Assembly: GCF_002705925.1 (NCBI RefSeq)
Contig: NZ_NKRE01000001.1
Location: 693,992 to 726,169, forward strand
DNA: 32,178 bases
Reading direction: 5' to 3'
Source: Mycobacterium ostraviense
GTDB lineage: Bacteria > Actinomycetota > Actinomycetes > Mycobacteriales > Mycobacteriaceae
In this document: positions 23,098-30,408 of the stretch, piece by piece
How positions within the stretch are numbered: the first letter of the stretch is position 1
How the letters are laid out: every line of letters begins with the position of its first letter
Notes under the pieces: generated by a model
Seen by the model: only the letters and a program-made list of their open reading frames with translations
What the model was told of the DNA's origin: nothing
Database searches by the model: none
Position numbers and translations under genes: made by a program

Positions 23098-23346
23098 ATG
23101 AACGCAGCGATATGGCGGCATCACAAGGTCACGACGATCTATCAGGTGACCGACCGCCTGCACGACGGACGTACTGCCCGGGTAACCGCGAACGAGATCA
23201 CGGCCACCGTGGCGGGCTGGTTGTCGGAATTGGGCGTCCAAAGCCCGTTGGTCGACGATCTGGCGTGTGCGGTGCGTAGCGGCGACTGGCCGACGGCCTA
23301 TGCCATCGGCGAATGCCTGTCCATTCAGGTGAGCATCGCGGCCTGA
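23098..23346 (+). CDS. ortholog of DosR-regulon protein Rv2628 (unknown function)
   Basis: 82 residues: MNAAIWRHHKVTTIYQVTDR, HDGRTARVTANEITATVAGW, LSELGVQSPLVDDLACAVRS, DWPTAYAIGECLS. I recall Rv2628 as having the same TIYQVTDRSHDGRTARV and WLSELGTQSPLADELA text after a longer N-terminus. In this genome the DNA upstream is in a different frame, so the short start at 23098 (ATG, with GGGGGATC upstream) is the better one. Rv2628 is a latency antigen; its biochemical role is not known. It is probably a small soluble alpha/beta protein. It opens a group that continues with the ligase and Rv2629-type genes, though the ligase has its own boxes. Confidence 0.88.
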   Translation: MNAAIWRHHKVTTIYQVTDRLHDGRTARVTANEITATVAGWLSELGVQSPLVDDLACAVRSGDWPTAYAIGECLSIQVSIAA

Positions 23347-23365
23347 ACACGGCCCGCTGACTCCT

Positions 23366-23406
23366 GAAGGGACGATTGCCGCTGGCTGGATGACTTTGGT
23401 CCCTAT
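23366..23406. promoter_or_regulatory. tandem DosR-box candidates upstream of the acyl-CoA ligase
   Basis: 23387-23406, TGGATGACTTTGGTCCCTAT, matches 14 of 20 positions (GACTTTGGTCCC core). A weaker one at 23366-23385 (GAAGGGACGATTGCCGCTGG, about 10 of 20) is 21 bp upstream, i.e. two helical turns, as expected for cooperative dimers. The main box is 132-151 bp before the ATG at 23538. Confidence 0.65.
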
Positions 23407-23537
23407 ACCTGCCCCGGCAACCGCACAAGCATCGGATGTGTCAAGGCGCAACAGAAGAGCGCAACAGAAAAGATCGTCATGCACCACTTCGCTAACCAAT
23501 CAATATTGATTCCTTTGGGCGAGAAGGGATTTTAGTC

Positions 23538-25379
23538 ATGAACGCCGCACTCGCCTCGCTGGAGAAGCCCGATTTCTCCAAGATCGAGAGCCGGCCGCCG
23601 TCGGTGGCGAGGATGTTCCTCGACCGGGTAGCCGCCACCCCCCACGCCGAGGCCTTCCGCTATCCACACGATCACGGCTGGGAGAGCGTCACCTGGGAGC
23701 AGGTCGGTGAGCGCGTGCAGCACCTCGCCGCGGGGCTGATCTCGCTCGGGATTGCCGCCGAGGACCGGGTGGCGCTTGCCAGCTCGACGCGATACGAGTG
23801 GGTGCTCACCGACTTCGCGGTGATGTGTGCCGGCGCCGCAACCACCACCGTCTACCCGACGACCATCGCCCCCGATGTCGCCTACATCGTCGCTAACTCC
23901 GGCAGCCGGATCGTGGTCGCCGAGGACCAAAAGCAGGTCGACAAGTTACTTGCGCACCGCGCCGAACTGCCTACGGTGAGCAAGGTCGTGATCATCGACG
24001 GCAAAGGTGACGGCGACTGGATGATCACCCTCGCCGACCTGGAGCAGCTCGGTAAACAACTGCTGGCCGACTCCCCCAACGCCATCGAGGAGCGGGTGGC
24101 AGCCGTCGGTCCCGACCAACTTGCCAGCCTGATCTACACCTCGGGAACCACCGGGCGACCCAAGGGGGTGCGGCTGACCCACGGGGCCTGGACATATACC
24201 GCCGCTGCCATCGACGCCCTCAATGTGCTCGGCCCTGACGACCTAAACTTCCTGTGGCTGCCGCTGGCGCACGCCTTCGGCAAGGTGATGCTGGCGCTGC
24301 CGCTGTCGATCGGGTTCACCACCGCCATCGACGGGCGCGTCGAGAAGATCGTCGACAATCTCGCCGTGCTGCATCCCACCGTCATGGGTGCCGCGCCGCG
24401 GATCTTCGAAAAGGCGCATGCCCGCATCGAACAGATGGTCGCCGAGCAAAGCCGGTTCAAGAGAACGGTTTTCAGCTGGTCTATGAGGGTGGGGCTGAGG
24501 GTGTCAGCGGCCCGGCAGGCAGGCAAGAAACCGTCGCCGGCGTCTGCGCTGGCCTATAAGTTGGCCGACCGGCTGGTGTTCTCGACCATCCGTGAGCGTT
24601 TCGGCGGCCGGATCCGGTTTTTCGTGTCCGCGGCCGCCGCCCTGGACCGCAACGTCGCGCAGTGGTTCGACGCGATCGGCATCACCGTGCTCGAAGGGTA
24701 CGGGCTGACCGAGACCGCTGCGGCGTCGTTCATCAACCGCCCGCACGCGTATCGGTTCGGCACCGTGGGCTGGCCGTTCCCCGCCACCGAGGTCAAGATC
24801 GCCGGCGACGGCGAAATCTTGCTCAGGGGACCGGGTTTGATGACCTCCTACCACGATCTGCCCGAGGCGACCACTGAGGCACTCGACCCGGCCGGGTGGT
24901 TCCACACCGGCGACATCGGTGAGGTAGACGCCGACGGCTACTTGCGGATCACCGACCGCAAGAAGGACATGTTCAAGACCTCCCAAGGCAAATACGTGGC
25001 ACCTTCGGCAATCGAAGTGCGGTTCAAGGGCCTGTGCCCGTATGTGGGCGAACTCATCGTCATCGGCGAAGCCAAGCCCTACTGCGTGGCACTGGTCAGC
25101 CTGGACCGCGAGGCGATCACCGACTGGGCGGCCAAACATGGCTTGGCCGGCCGATCATTCGACGAAATCGCCCGCGACGACCGGACACGCACCCTGATCG
25201 CGGGATACATCGACATGCTCAACGCGGAACTGAATCGCTGGGAGCAGATCAAGAAATTCACCATCCTCGACCGCGAGCTCTCCATCGAATCCGGCGACCT
25301 GACGCCGAGCATGAAGCTGCGCCGCAAGGTCGTCGTCGACAAATCCGCCGACCAGATAGCGGCTCTGTACCAAGAGTGA
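23538..25379 (+). CDS. long-chain acyl-CoA synthetase, FadD15-like
   Basis: 613 residues. It contains the ATP-binding P-loop YTSGTTGRPKG near residues 200-210, LPLAHAFGKVMLALPL, the L-motif region FVSAAAALDRNVAQWFDAIG, EGYGLTETAAASF, TGDIGEVDADGYLRITDRKKD near 457-478 and the C-terminal catalytic Lys region TPSMKLRRKVVV near 590. The order and length fit mycobacterial FadD15-type long-chain acyl-CoA ligases that activate fatty acids to acyl-CoA for TAG synthesis or oxidation. The ATG at 23538 is preceded by GAGAAGGGA. Its acyl-CoA product is the substrate of the two WS/DGAT enzymes in the window. The Lys in the C-terminal motif is the type modified by Mt-Pat acetyltransferases, such as the enzyme encoded nearby. 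Confidence 0.92.
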   Translation: MNAALASLEKPDFSKIESRPPSVARMFLDRVAATPHAEAFRYPHDHGWESVTWEQVGERVQHLAAGLISLGIAAEDRVALASSTRYEWVLTDFAVMCAGAATTTVYPTTIAPDVAYIVANSGSRIVVAEDQKQVDKLLAHRAELPTVSKVVIIDGKGDGDWMITLADLEQLGKQLLADSPNAIEERVAAVGPDQLASLIYTSGTTGRPKGVRLTHGAWTYTAAAIDALNVLGPDDLNFLWLPLAHAFGKVMLALPLSIGFTTAIDGRVEKIVDNLAVLHPTVMGAAPRIFEKAHARIEQMVAEQSRFKRTVFSWSMRVGLRVSAARQAGKKPSPASALAYKLADRLVFSTIRERFGGRIRFFVSAAAALDRNVAQWFDAIGITVLEGYGLTETAAASFINRPHAYRFGTVGWPFPATEVKIAGDGEILLRGPGLMTSYHDLPEATTEALDPAGWFHTGDIGEVDADGYLRITDRKKDMFKTSQGKYVAPSAIEVRFKGLCPYVGELIVIGEAKPYCVALVSLDREAITDWAAKHGLAGRSFDEIARDDRTRTLIAGYIDMLNAELNRWEQIKKFTILDRELSIESGDLTPSMKLRRKVVVDKSADQIAALYQE

Positions 25380-25436
25380 TCGCCGCACAGGCAACCTGCA
25401 GGCAAGTAACACGACGACAGAGGGGAGAAGGTGGGC

Positions 25437-26561
25437 ATGCGATCAGAACGCCTCCGATGGCTGGTAACCGCCGAAGGTCCGGTCGCCTCGGTGTATTTCG
25501 ACGATTCCCACGACACCGCCGATGCCGCTGGGCAACTCGAGGCGAAATGGCGGGATATCCGTCGGCATCTCGAGGAGTTGGGGGCAGCCGCGGAACTTGT
25601 CGGCAAGCTCGAAGACGCGGTGCTGAACCATCGACCGGCCGTGGGACGTCGCGGCCGCGCGGTCATCGCGACCAGCGACCAGGTGCTGGTCAACGAGCAA
25701 CTCCTCAACCCGCCTCCGATGACGATGGTCCGGCTGTCCGATTACCCCTATCTGGTGCCGTTGATCGACCGCGAAATGCTGCGGCCCACATACGTATTCG
25801 CCGCAGTGGACCACACCGGGGCCGATGTCCGGCTGTACCGCGGCGACACCTTCAGCTCCACCAGCATCGACGGCGGCGGCTACCCGGTCCACAAACCGGT
25901 CACCGCGGGCTGGAGCGGCTACGGCGATCTGCAGCACACGACCGAGGAAGCCATCCGGATGAACTGCCGCGCCGTCGCGGACCACCTCACCCGGCTCGTC
26001 GACGAAACCGACCCCGAGGTGGTGTTCGTCTGCGGCGAGGTCCGTTCGCGCTCCGACCTGGTTTCGGCATTGCCGCAGCGGGTGGCGCGGCGGGTGTCCC
26101 AATTGCATGCCGGAGCCCGCACCAGCGGCATCAGCGAGGACGAGATCCGCGACTTGACGGCAGCGGAGTTCGCCCGCCGGCGATCTGCCGAGCTGACCGA
26201 CGTCGCGGAGCGTTTCCAGGCGCAGCTGGGACGTGGTTCGGGGCTGGCCGCCGAAGGGGTGGCCGCGGTGTGCGCGGCGCTGCGTGACGGCGACGTCGAC
26301 ACGCTGATCATCGGCGAGCTGGGCGACACCACGGTGGTCACCGGCGCGGCGCGGACGGCGGTCGCTCCCGATGCCGACGCGTTGTCCGAGCTGGGTGAGC
26401 CGGTGGCACGGGTGGTTCGGGCGGACGAAGCATTGCCGTTTGCCGCGATCGCGGTTGACGCGTCGCTGGTGCGCGCCGACGACCGGCTGACGCCCGCCGA
26501 TGGTGTGGGCGCGCTGCTCCGATATGCCGCGACCGACAGGCTGGCCGGGCAGAGTTCGTAG
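25437..26561 (+). CDS. ortholog of DosR-regulon protein Rv2629 (baeRF2-type release-factor-like protein)
   Basis: 374 residues, the same length I recall for Rv2629, from the ATG at 25437 (MRSERLRWLVTAEGP); the GTG at 25431 is an alternative. Highly similar blocks include PVASVYFDDSHDTADA, RLSDYPYLVPLIDREM, RPTYVFAAVDHTGADVRLY and GYGDLQHTTEEAIRMNCRA. The C-terminal part has LAAEGVAAVCAALRDGDVDT, an eRF1/Pelota domain-3-like fold. The family (bacterial archaeo-eukaryotic release factor-like) is thought to act on ribosomes, for example in rescue or hibernation; this is family knowledge, not shown by the sequence. It has a GAGGGGAGAAGG ribosome site and follows the acyl-CoA ligase by 57 bp, so it is likely co-transcribed. 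Confidence 0.94.
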   Translation: MRSERLRWLVTAEGPVASVYFDDSHDTADAAGQLEAKWRDIRRHLEELGAAAELVGKLEDAVLNHRPAVGRRGRAVIATSDQVLVNEQLLNPPPMTMVRLSDYPYLVPLIDREMLRPTYVFAAVDHTGADVRLYRGDTFSSTSIDGGGYPVHKPVTAGWSGYGDLQHTTEEAIRMNCRAVADHLTRLVDETDPEVVFVCGEVRSRSDLVSALPQRVARRVSQLHAGARTSGISEDEIRDLTAAEFARRRSAELTDVAERFQAQLGRGSGLAAEGVAAVCAALRDGDVDTLIIGELGDTTVVTGAARTAVAPDADALSELGEPVARVVRADEALPFAAIAVDASLVRADDRLTPADGVGALLRYAATDRLAGQSS

Positions 26562-26641
26562 GGGCGCAGGCCGCGTCCAGTTAAACCGCGCGACAGGGTT
26601 GACGCGCTGCCGAACGCAGGTGCAATGTGATACTCGTCATA

Positions 26642-26654
26642 TGACCACTGGTCA
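26642..26654. promoter_or_regulatory. inverted repeat upstream of the diiron protein
   Basis: TGACCACTGGTCA is a perfect 6-1-6 inverted repeat 28-40 bp upstream of the ATG at 26682. A TTGACG sequence at 26599-26604 could be a -35 element, but no convincing -10 was found. The site does not resemble a DosR box, so this gene may have a different regulator. Confidence 0.45.
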
Positions 26655-26681
26655 CACGCGGGGCCGGAAAGGCGGCAACTC

Positions 26682-27782
26682 ATGAGCACGAGAGACAAGT
26701 ACACGGACGTGCCCGAGCCGTACTCGTGGGAGGTCCCCAGCATCGGCGACGCACGCTTCACCTGGGAGTACGACGACGGGCGCGCCCGGCTGCTTTCCCT
26801 GTATCAAAAGGGAAAGGACAAGCAGTGGGATGCCCAGTCGCGCATCGACTGGGCGCAAGATGTCGACCCGCACAACCCCGTCGGATTGCCCGACGAGTTC
26901 CATCCGCTGTTCGGCAGCCCGATGTGGGACGCCGCAGACGAAGCACGGCGCGCCGAGATGCGCCAGCACTTCCAGGCCTGGCAGTTCTCGCAGTTCCTGC
27001 ACGGCGAGCAAGGGGCCATGGTGTGCGCGGCAAAGATCGTCGAGGTCGTCCCGGACCTGGACGCAAAGTTCTACGCAGCCACCCAGACCATGGACGAGGC
27101 CCGCCACGTCGAGGCGTTCTCGCGGTTCCTGCAGGACAAAGTCGGCCTGGTCTACCCGATCAACAAACACCTGACCGCACTGCTGGACGACACCCTGCGC
27201 GACGCCCGCTGGGACATGCCCTACCTCGGCATGCAGGTGCTCATCGAAGGGCTCGCGCTAGCCGCCTTCGGGGTGCTGCGTGACATGGCGCCGCCAGACT
27301 CGCTGGCCAAGCAGTTGCTGGCCTACGTCATGCAAGACGAGGCCCGGCACGTCGCCTTCGGCCGGATATCGCTGAAGGACTACTATTCCGCGCTGACCGA
27401 GGCGGAGCGGGACGAGCGCGAGGACTTCGTCGTAGACGCCTGCTACCTGATGCGCGACCGGTTCCGCGGTGAGGAGGTTTTCGAGACCCTCGGCATGGAC
27501 GTCCAGACGTGCGCCGAGTGGGTTGACACGTCGCCGCTGATGATCCAGTTCCGCTCGCACCTGTTCAGCCGAATCGTCCCGATAGTCAAGGACATTGGGC
27601 TGTGGGGCGACAAGGTGCAGCAGGCCTTCCGGGACATGGGCGTCCTCGACATGGCCGGCTTCAACATCGAAGCGCTGATGAAGGCCGATGAGGATCAGGC
27701 CGAGGCGCTGGACAAGGCACACGCCGAGATGGCCGACCGTGCCCTCGAAGTGGACCAGGTGATCGCGGCGGGTGCCAGCTAG
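26682..27782 (+). CDS. ferritin-like diiron oxygenase-type protein
   Basis: 366 residues, soluble and mostly helical. The ferritin-like four-helix bundle carries two ExxH motifs, MDEARHVEAF near 138-146 and QDEARHVAFG near 219-227. Two lone Glu residues that fit the other ligand positions are in FLHGEQGAM (about 109) and VLIEGLALAA (about 189). The pattern E...EARH...E...EARH is that of carboxylate-bridged diiron enzymes (ribonucleotide reductase R2-like, acyl-ACP desaturase or N-oxygenase types). N-terminus has YSWEVPSIGDARFTWEYDDG. Substrate unknown; desaturation or oxidation of an acyl or amine compound would be plausible. No evident partner in the operon; needs electron supply, which the ferredoxin or flavodoxin nearby could give (inference). 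Confidence 0.85.
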   Translation: MSTRDKYTDVPEPYSWEVPSIGDARFTWEYDDGRARLLSLYQKGKDKQWDAQSRIDWAQDVDPHNPVGLPDEFHPLFGSPMWDAADEARRAEMRQHFQAWQFSQFLHGEQGAMVCAAKIVEVVPDLDAKFYAATQTMDEARHVEAFSRFLQDKVGLVYPINKHLTALLDDTLRDARWDMPYLGMQVLIEGLALAAFGVLRDMAPPDSLAKQLLAYVMQDEARHVAFGRISLKDYYSALTEAERDEREDFVVDACYLMRDRFRGEEVFETLGMDVQTCAEWVDTSPLMIQFRSHLFSRIVPIVKDIGLWGDKVQQAFRDMGVLDMAGFNIEALMKADEDQAEALDKAHAEMADRALEVDQVIAAGAS

Positions 27783-27808
27783 TCAGCTCGCCGTCTGAGC
27801 CGGCGCTG

Positions 27809-27847
27809 TCGTCGCGGCGCCGGTCGCGACGAGATACCCGCGGGTAT
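27809..27847. terminator. hairpin and adjacent palindrome after the diiron gene
   Basis: TCGTCGCG, an 8-nt loop, CGCGACGA form an 8-bp stem (27809-27832) about 27 nt after the stop codon. Directly beside it ATACCCGCGGGTAT (27834-27847) is a perfect 14-bp palindrome. The first looks like a terminator without U tract; the second may be part of it or an operator for the following gene. Confidence 0.5.
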
Positions 27848-27905
27848 GACGGATCACGGCACAGTTGTCGGAGCCGCGCCGAGGACTGCAGAAGAAACCT
27901 GACAA

Positions 27906-27925
27906 TTAGGGACCTGTGGCCGTAC
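27906..27925. promoter_or_regulatory. DosR-box candidate upstream of the PRT-hydrolase gene
   Basis: TTAGGGACCTGTGGCCGTAC is shifted one base from the exact frame TTA-GGGAC and matches about 12 of 20 positions. It overlaps the GTG at 27916 that would otherwise be read as a start, which argues that translation begins at a later ATG. Its centre is 42 bp before the ATG at 27958. Confidence 0.5.
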
Positions 27926-27942
27926 CGGCAACCGATCAGGCA

Positions 27943-29274
27943 ATGGACACTCAAAATATGAGGCAGTTCACGGATCGCGTCGACGCCGGACGGCAACTGT
28001 CGCGCCGGCTGGAATTCTTACGGGGTCAGCACGTGGTGGTGCTGGGTCTGCCGCGAGGCGGTGTTCCGGTGGCTTTCGAAGTCGCCCGGGCGCTGCGCGC
28101 TCCCCTCGACGTGCTCTTGGTGCGCAAACTCGGCGTGCCGGCGCACTCCGAGCTCGCGTTCGGCGCCATCGGGGAAGGCGGGGTGCGGGTCATCAACGAC
28201 GACGTGGTGCGCGAGACTCACCTCACCGACCGGGAAATGGCCGCGGTGGAGAACACCCAGCGGGCCGAACTAAACCGCCGAGCGGAACGGTTCCGCGGCG
28301 ACCACGTCCCGGTCGCACTCGACGGGCGCATCGCGGTGATCGTCGACGACGGCGTCGCGACCGGAGCCACCGCGCAGGCGGCCTGCCAGGTAGCCCGTGC
28401 CCAGGGGGCGAGTCGGGTGATCCTGGCCGTTCCCATCGGAGCGACGGACATCACCCAACGGTTCGCCGGGTACGCCGACGAGGTGGTGTGCCTGGAAACA
28501 CCCGTGCCCTACTTCGCGGTCGGCCAGGGATACCGCAACTTCACCCAGACCTCCGACGACGAGGTGGTGGCGCTGCTGCGTCGCGCCCGCGCCGAATTCG
28601 GCGCCGCCAGCGAGGCCGGTGACCCGCCGCCGCGCGACGAGGAGGTCCGGGTGACTGCCGGACCGGTGTCGGTGGCCGGGCGGCTGACCATTCCCGAACA
28701 CGCCGGCGGCGTCGTCGTTTTCGCTCACGGCAGCGGAAGCAGCCGACACAGCCCGCGCAATCGATACGTCGCCGAGGTCCTCAACCGGGCCGGGCTGGCC
28801 ACCCTGCTGCTCGACTTACTGACACCCGAGGAAGAACGCGACCGCGCCAACGTTTTTGACATCGGCTTGCTCGCCCGACGACTGGTCGACGTCACCGGCT
28901 GGCTAGCCGGCCAGCCCGACACCGCTTCCCTGCCGGTCGGTTTTTTCGGGGCCAGCACCGGGGCCGGCGCGGCTCTGGTTGCGGCCGCACATCCCGGGGT
29001 CAAGGTCGCGGCCGTGGTGTCCCGTGGCGGACGGCCCGATCTTGCGGGCGATGCGCTCCGCGACGTACACACGCCCACCCTGTTGATTGTCGGTGGCCGC
29101 GACGAACTGGTCCTCGAACTGAATCGGCAGGCGCAGGCGGCGATCCCGGCCGTGTGCGAACTGGCGGTGGTTCCCGGCGCCACTCACCTCTTCGAAGAAC
29201 CGGGCACCCTGGAACGCGCGGCCACCCTGGCGCGCGACTGGTTTCTCGAGCACCTCGCCGTCAACAGGCCCTAA
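27943..29274 (+). CDS. phosphoribosyltransferase - dienelactone-hydrolase-like fusion (Rv0571c-like)
   Basis: 443 residues from the ATG at 27943, the length I recall for the DosR-regulon protein Rv0571c; ATG 27958 is an alternative and a GTG at 27916 lies in the regulatory box. Residues about 15-210 form a phosphoribosyltransferase with GLPRGGVPVAFEVA and the PRPP motif IAVIVDDGVATGATAQAAC. Residues about 225-440 form an alpha/beta hydrolase: VVVFAHGSGSSRHSPRNRYV, GFFGASTGAGAAL with nucleophile Ser, LIVGGRDELV for the acid and GATHLFEEPG with the His. The fusion recurs in mycobacteria; its substrate is unknown. A phosphoribosyl plus esterase pair suggests nucleotide or cofactor salvage (inference). 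Confidence 0.9.
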   Translation: MDTQNMRQFTDRVDAGRQLSRRLEFLRGQHVVVLGLPRGGVPVAFEVARALRAPLDVLLVRKLGVPAHSELAFGAIGEGGVRVINDDVVRETHLTDREMAAVENTQRAELNRRAERFRGDHVPVALDGRIAVIVDDGVATGATAQAACQVARAQGASRVILAVPIGATDITQRFAGYADEVVCLETPVPYFAVGQGYRNFTQTSDDEVVALLRRARAEFGAASEAGDPPPRDEEVRVTAGPVSVAGRLTIPEHAGGVVVFAHGSGSSRHSPRNRYVAEVLNRAGLATLLLDLLTPEEERDRANVFDIGLLARRLVDVTGWLAGQPDTASLPVGFFGASTGAGAALVAAAHPGVKVAAVVSRGGRPDLAGDALRDVHTPTLLIVGGRDELVLELNRQAQAAIPAVCELAVVPGATHLFEEPGTLERAATLARDWFLEHLAVNRP

Positions 29275-29307
29275 GGCGGTTGCGTCGGGACATGAATCCC
29301 CGGCAAC

Positions 29308-29589
29308 TCAGTGGTGCAGACCCGTGACCGGCTGGTGCGTGCTGGCCTGGATGTCGGCCGACGTCACCGCGAACAACTGATTCGCCAGATCCGTCAAGGC
29401 CCGCGCGATCGCGAGTTCGTCGCCGATCTCGGCCACCGGCTCGTCGGCCGGGTCGAGCCGGGCCAAGCCGACACCGACCAGTGTGTGATCACCCCAGACC
29501 AGTCGCGCCTTGGCCCGGGTCCGTTCGTCGCGCTCCTCGATTAGGACGTCGACGTGGCACGACTTGGCGTTGTTGGCGTTGTCGATCAT
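29308..29589 (-). CDS. DUF1876 protein, Rv2632c/Rv1738-like
   Basis: 93 residues from the ATG at 29589 (the frame to 29658 adds 23 residues of unrelated sequence). It matches Rv2632c through CHVDVLIEERDERTRAKARL, VGVGLARLDPADEPVAEIGD, ELAIARALTDLANQLF and the end HQPVTGLHH. The paralog Rv1738 is one of the most strongly DosR-induced genes and resembles ribosome hibernation factors in fold, so a role in slowing translation is possible. Family function is not established. It is convergent with the PRT-hydrolase gene, 33 bp apart, and has its own box candidate upstream. Shine-Dalgarno AAGGAGACGGCG precedes the start. Confidence 0.92.
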   Translation of the reverse strand: MIDNANNAKSCHVDVLIEERDERTRAKARLVWGDHTLVGVGLARLDPADEPVAEIGDELAIARALTDLANQLFAVTSADIQASTHQPVTGLHH

Positions 29590-29649
29590 CGCCGTCTCCT
29601 TAGTGTCTGCAGTCACTATTGATGCGATCACCGCCGAACCTATGGCCAG

Positions 29650-29669
29650 TAGAGGCAAAAGTCACGAGT
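29650..29669 (-). promoter_or_regulatory. DosR-box candidate upstream of the DUF1876 gene
   Basis: On the minus strand ACTCGTGACTTTTGCCTCTA matches about 13 of 20 positions (GTGACTTTTGCC core). It lies 61-80 bp upstream of the ATG at 29589, the same spacing as at several other genes here. Confidence 0.6.
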
Positions 29670-29784
29670 CGGCGTAGCTGCCGGCGCGGTCGGCGATTTC
29701 GGGCGTCCGCCCGGGGCCGGGGCGTTACCGGCGATCGCACGACAACGGCGGCGCCGAAACCTCACCGCCGTCGTTCGACGGCCT

Positions 29785-30186
29785 CTAGCCGAGGCGGCGG
29801 ACGGTCAGTGGCCGGACTTCGGCAATCCGGGCGTAATCACGGTCAACGTGCACAACGCCGAGCCCGTGATAGACAGCCGTCTCAGCGATCATCAGGTCCG
29901 GGATCGGGGTGCGGTGCCACATTCCGTGGTGATGAGCGAGGTCACGCTGGAGCGCCAACGCTCGCTCCAGCACGTCAGATGGCGCCGCCACAATGTCGAA
30001 GCTAGCGCTCAGCTCGGCCTGCAGCTGGTCGTAATGGCGGGCCGAGCGGGCGGAGTAGAGCTGCTCGAGCTCCCCGACGAGGCAGATAAACAACCGCCCG
30101 GCCAGTTCCGCGAGCTGGGCGCCGATGACGGGATCGGACGCACGCGCCGCCGCACTCTTGTCGAGGATCCAACCTGCTAGCGCCAC
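29785..30186 (-). CDS. vapC: VapC-type PIN-domain toxin
   Basis: 133 residues from a GTG at 30186 (reading MALAGWILDKSAAARASD). It is a PIN-domain ribonuclease: the first acidic residue D9 is in WILDKSAAAR, a Glu in CLVGELEQLYSAR, then DLMIAETAVYHGLGVVHVDRD with the further acidic residues, so the active site looks complete. VapC toxins cleave tRNA or rRNA and are held inactive by the cognate VapB. It overlaps the vapB stop by 10 bp, the usual coupled arrangement. A longer open frame to 30420 passes through vapB out of frame and was rejected. The cognate RNA target cannot be inferred. Confidence 0.88.
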   Translation of the reverse strand: MALAGWILDKSAAARASDPVIGAQLAELAGRLFICLVGELEQLYSARSARHYDQLQAELSASFDIVAAPSDVLERALALQRDLAHHHGMWHRTPIPDLMIAETAVYHGLGVVHVDRDYARIAEVRPLTVRRLG

Positions 30187-30404
30187 ATCTCCTCCGAGCC
30201 GAGCACTTTCTCGTCGACGTGGCTGGCGAGCCGGGTGAAGTAGCGCCGTTGCCGAGCCGCTCGCTCGTCCTGCGCATGTTCTGCTTCGGCGGCGGCTCGC
30301 CGCAGGGCCTCTTCGACGGTCGCCCGAGTCGTCACACAGCCCAGGGCGCGCTTTGCCCGCGTCAGGAGGTCCTCGTCGATCTCGATCGTCGTCCGTTTCC
30401 GCAT
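30177..30404 (-). CDS. vapB: VapB-type antitoxin
   Basis: 75 residues. The N-terminus MRKRTTIEIDEDLLTRAKRA is a ribbon-helix-helix DNA-binding start with the beta strand TTIEID, and the second helix includes TRATVEEALRRAAAEAE. The C-terminal part (ARQRRYFTRLASHVDEKVLG then SEEMW) would bind the toxin. It starts at ATG 30404 and ends in TAG at 30177-30179 inside the vapC start region. The operator sits right upstream. In VapBC systems antitoxin and complex repress their own promoter. Confidence 0.9.
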   Translation of the reverse strand: MRKRTTIEIDEDLLTRAKRALGCVTTRATVEEALRRAAAEAEHAQDERAARQRRYFTRLASHVDEKVLGSEEMWR

Positions 30405-30408
30405 GCAT

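Noticed and set aside
23523..23542. GAAGGGATTTTAGTCATGAA, 14 of 20 matches to the DosR consensus
   Set aside because: It covers the Shine-Dalgarno and the ATG of the acyl-CoA ligase, so the match probably arises from AGAAGGGA plus the start codon; better boxes exist at 23366-23406.
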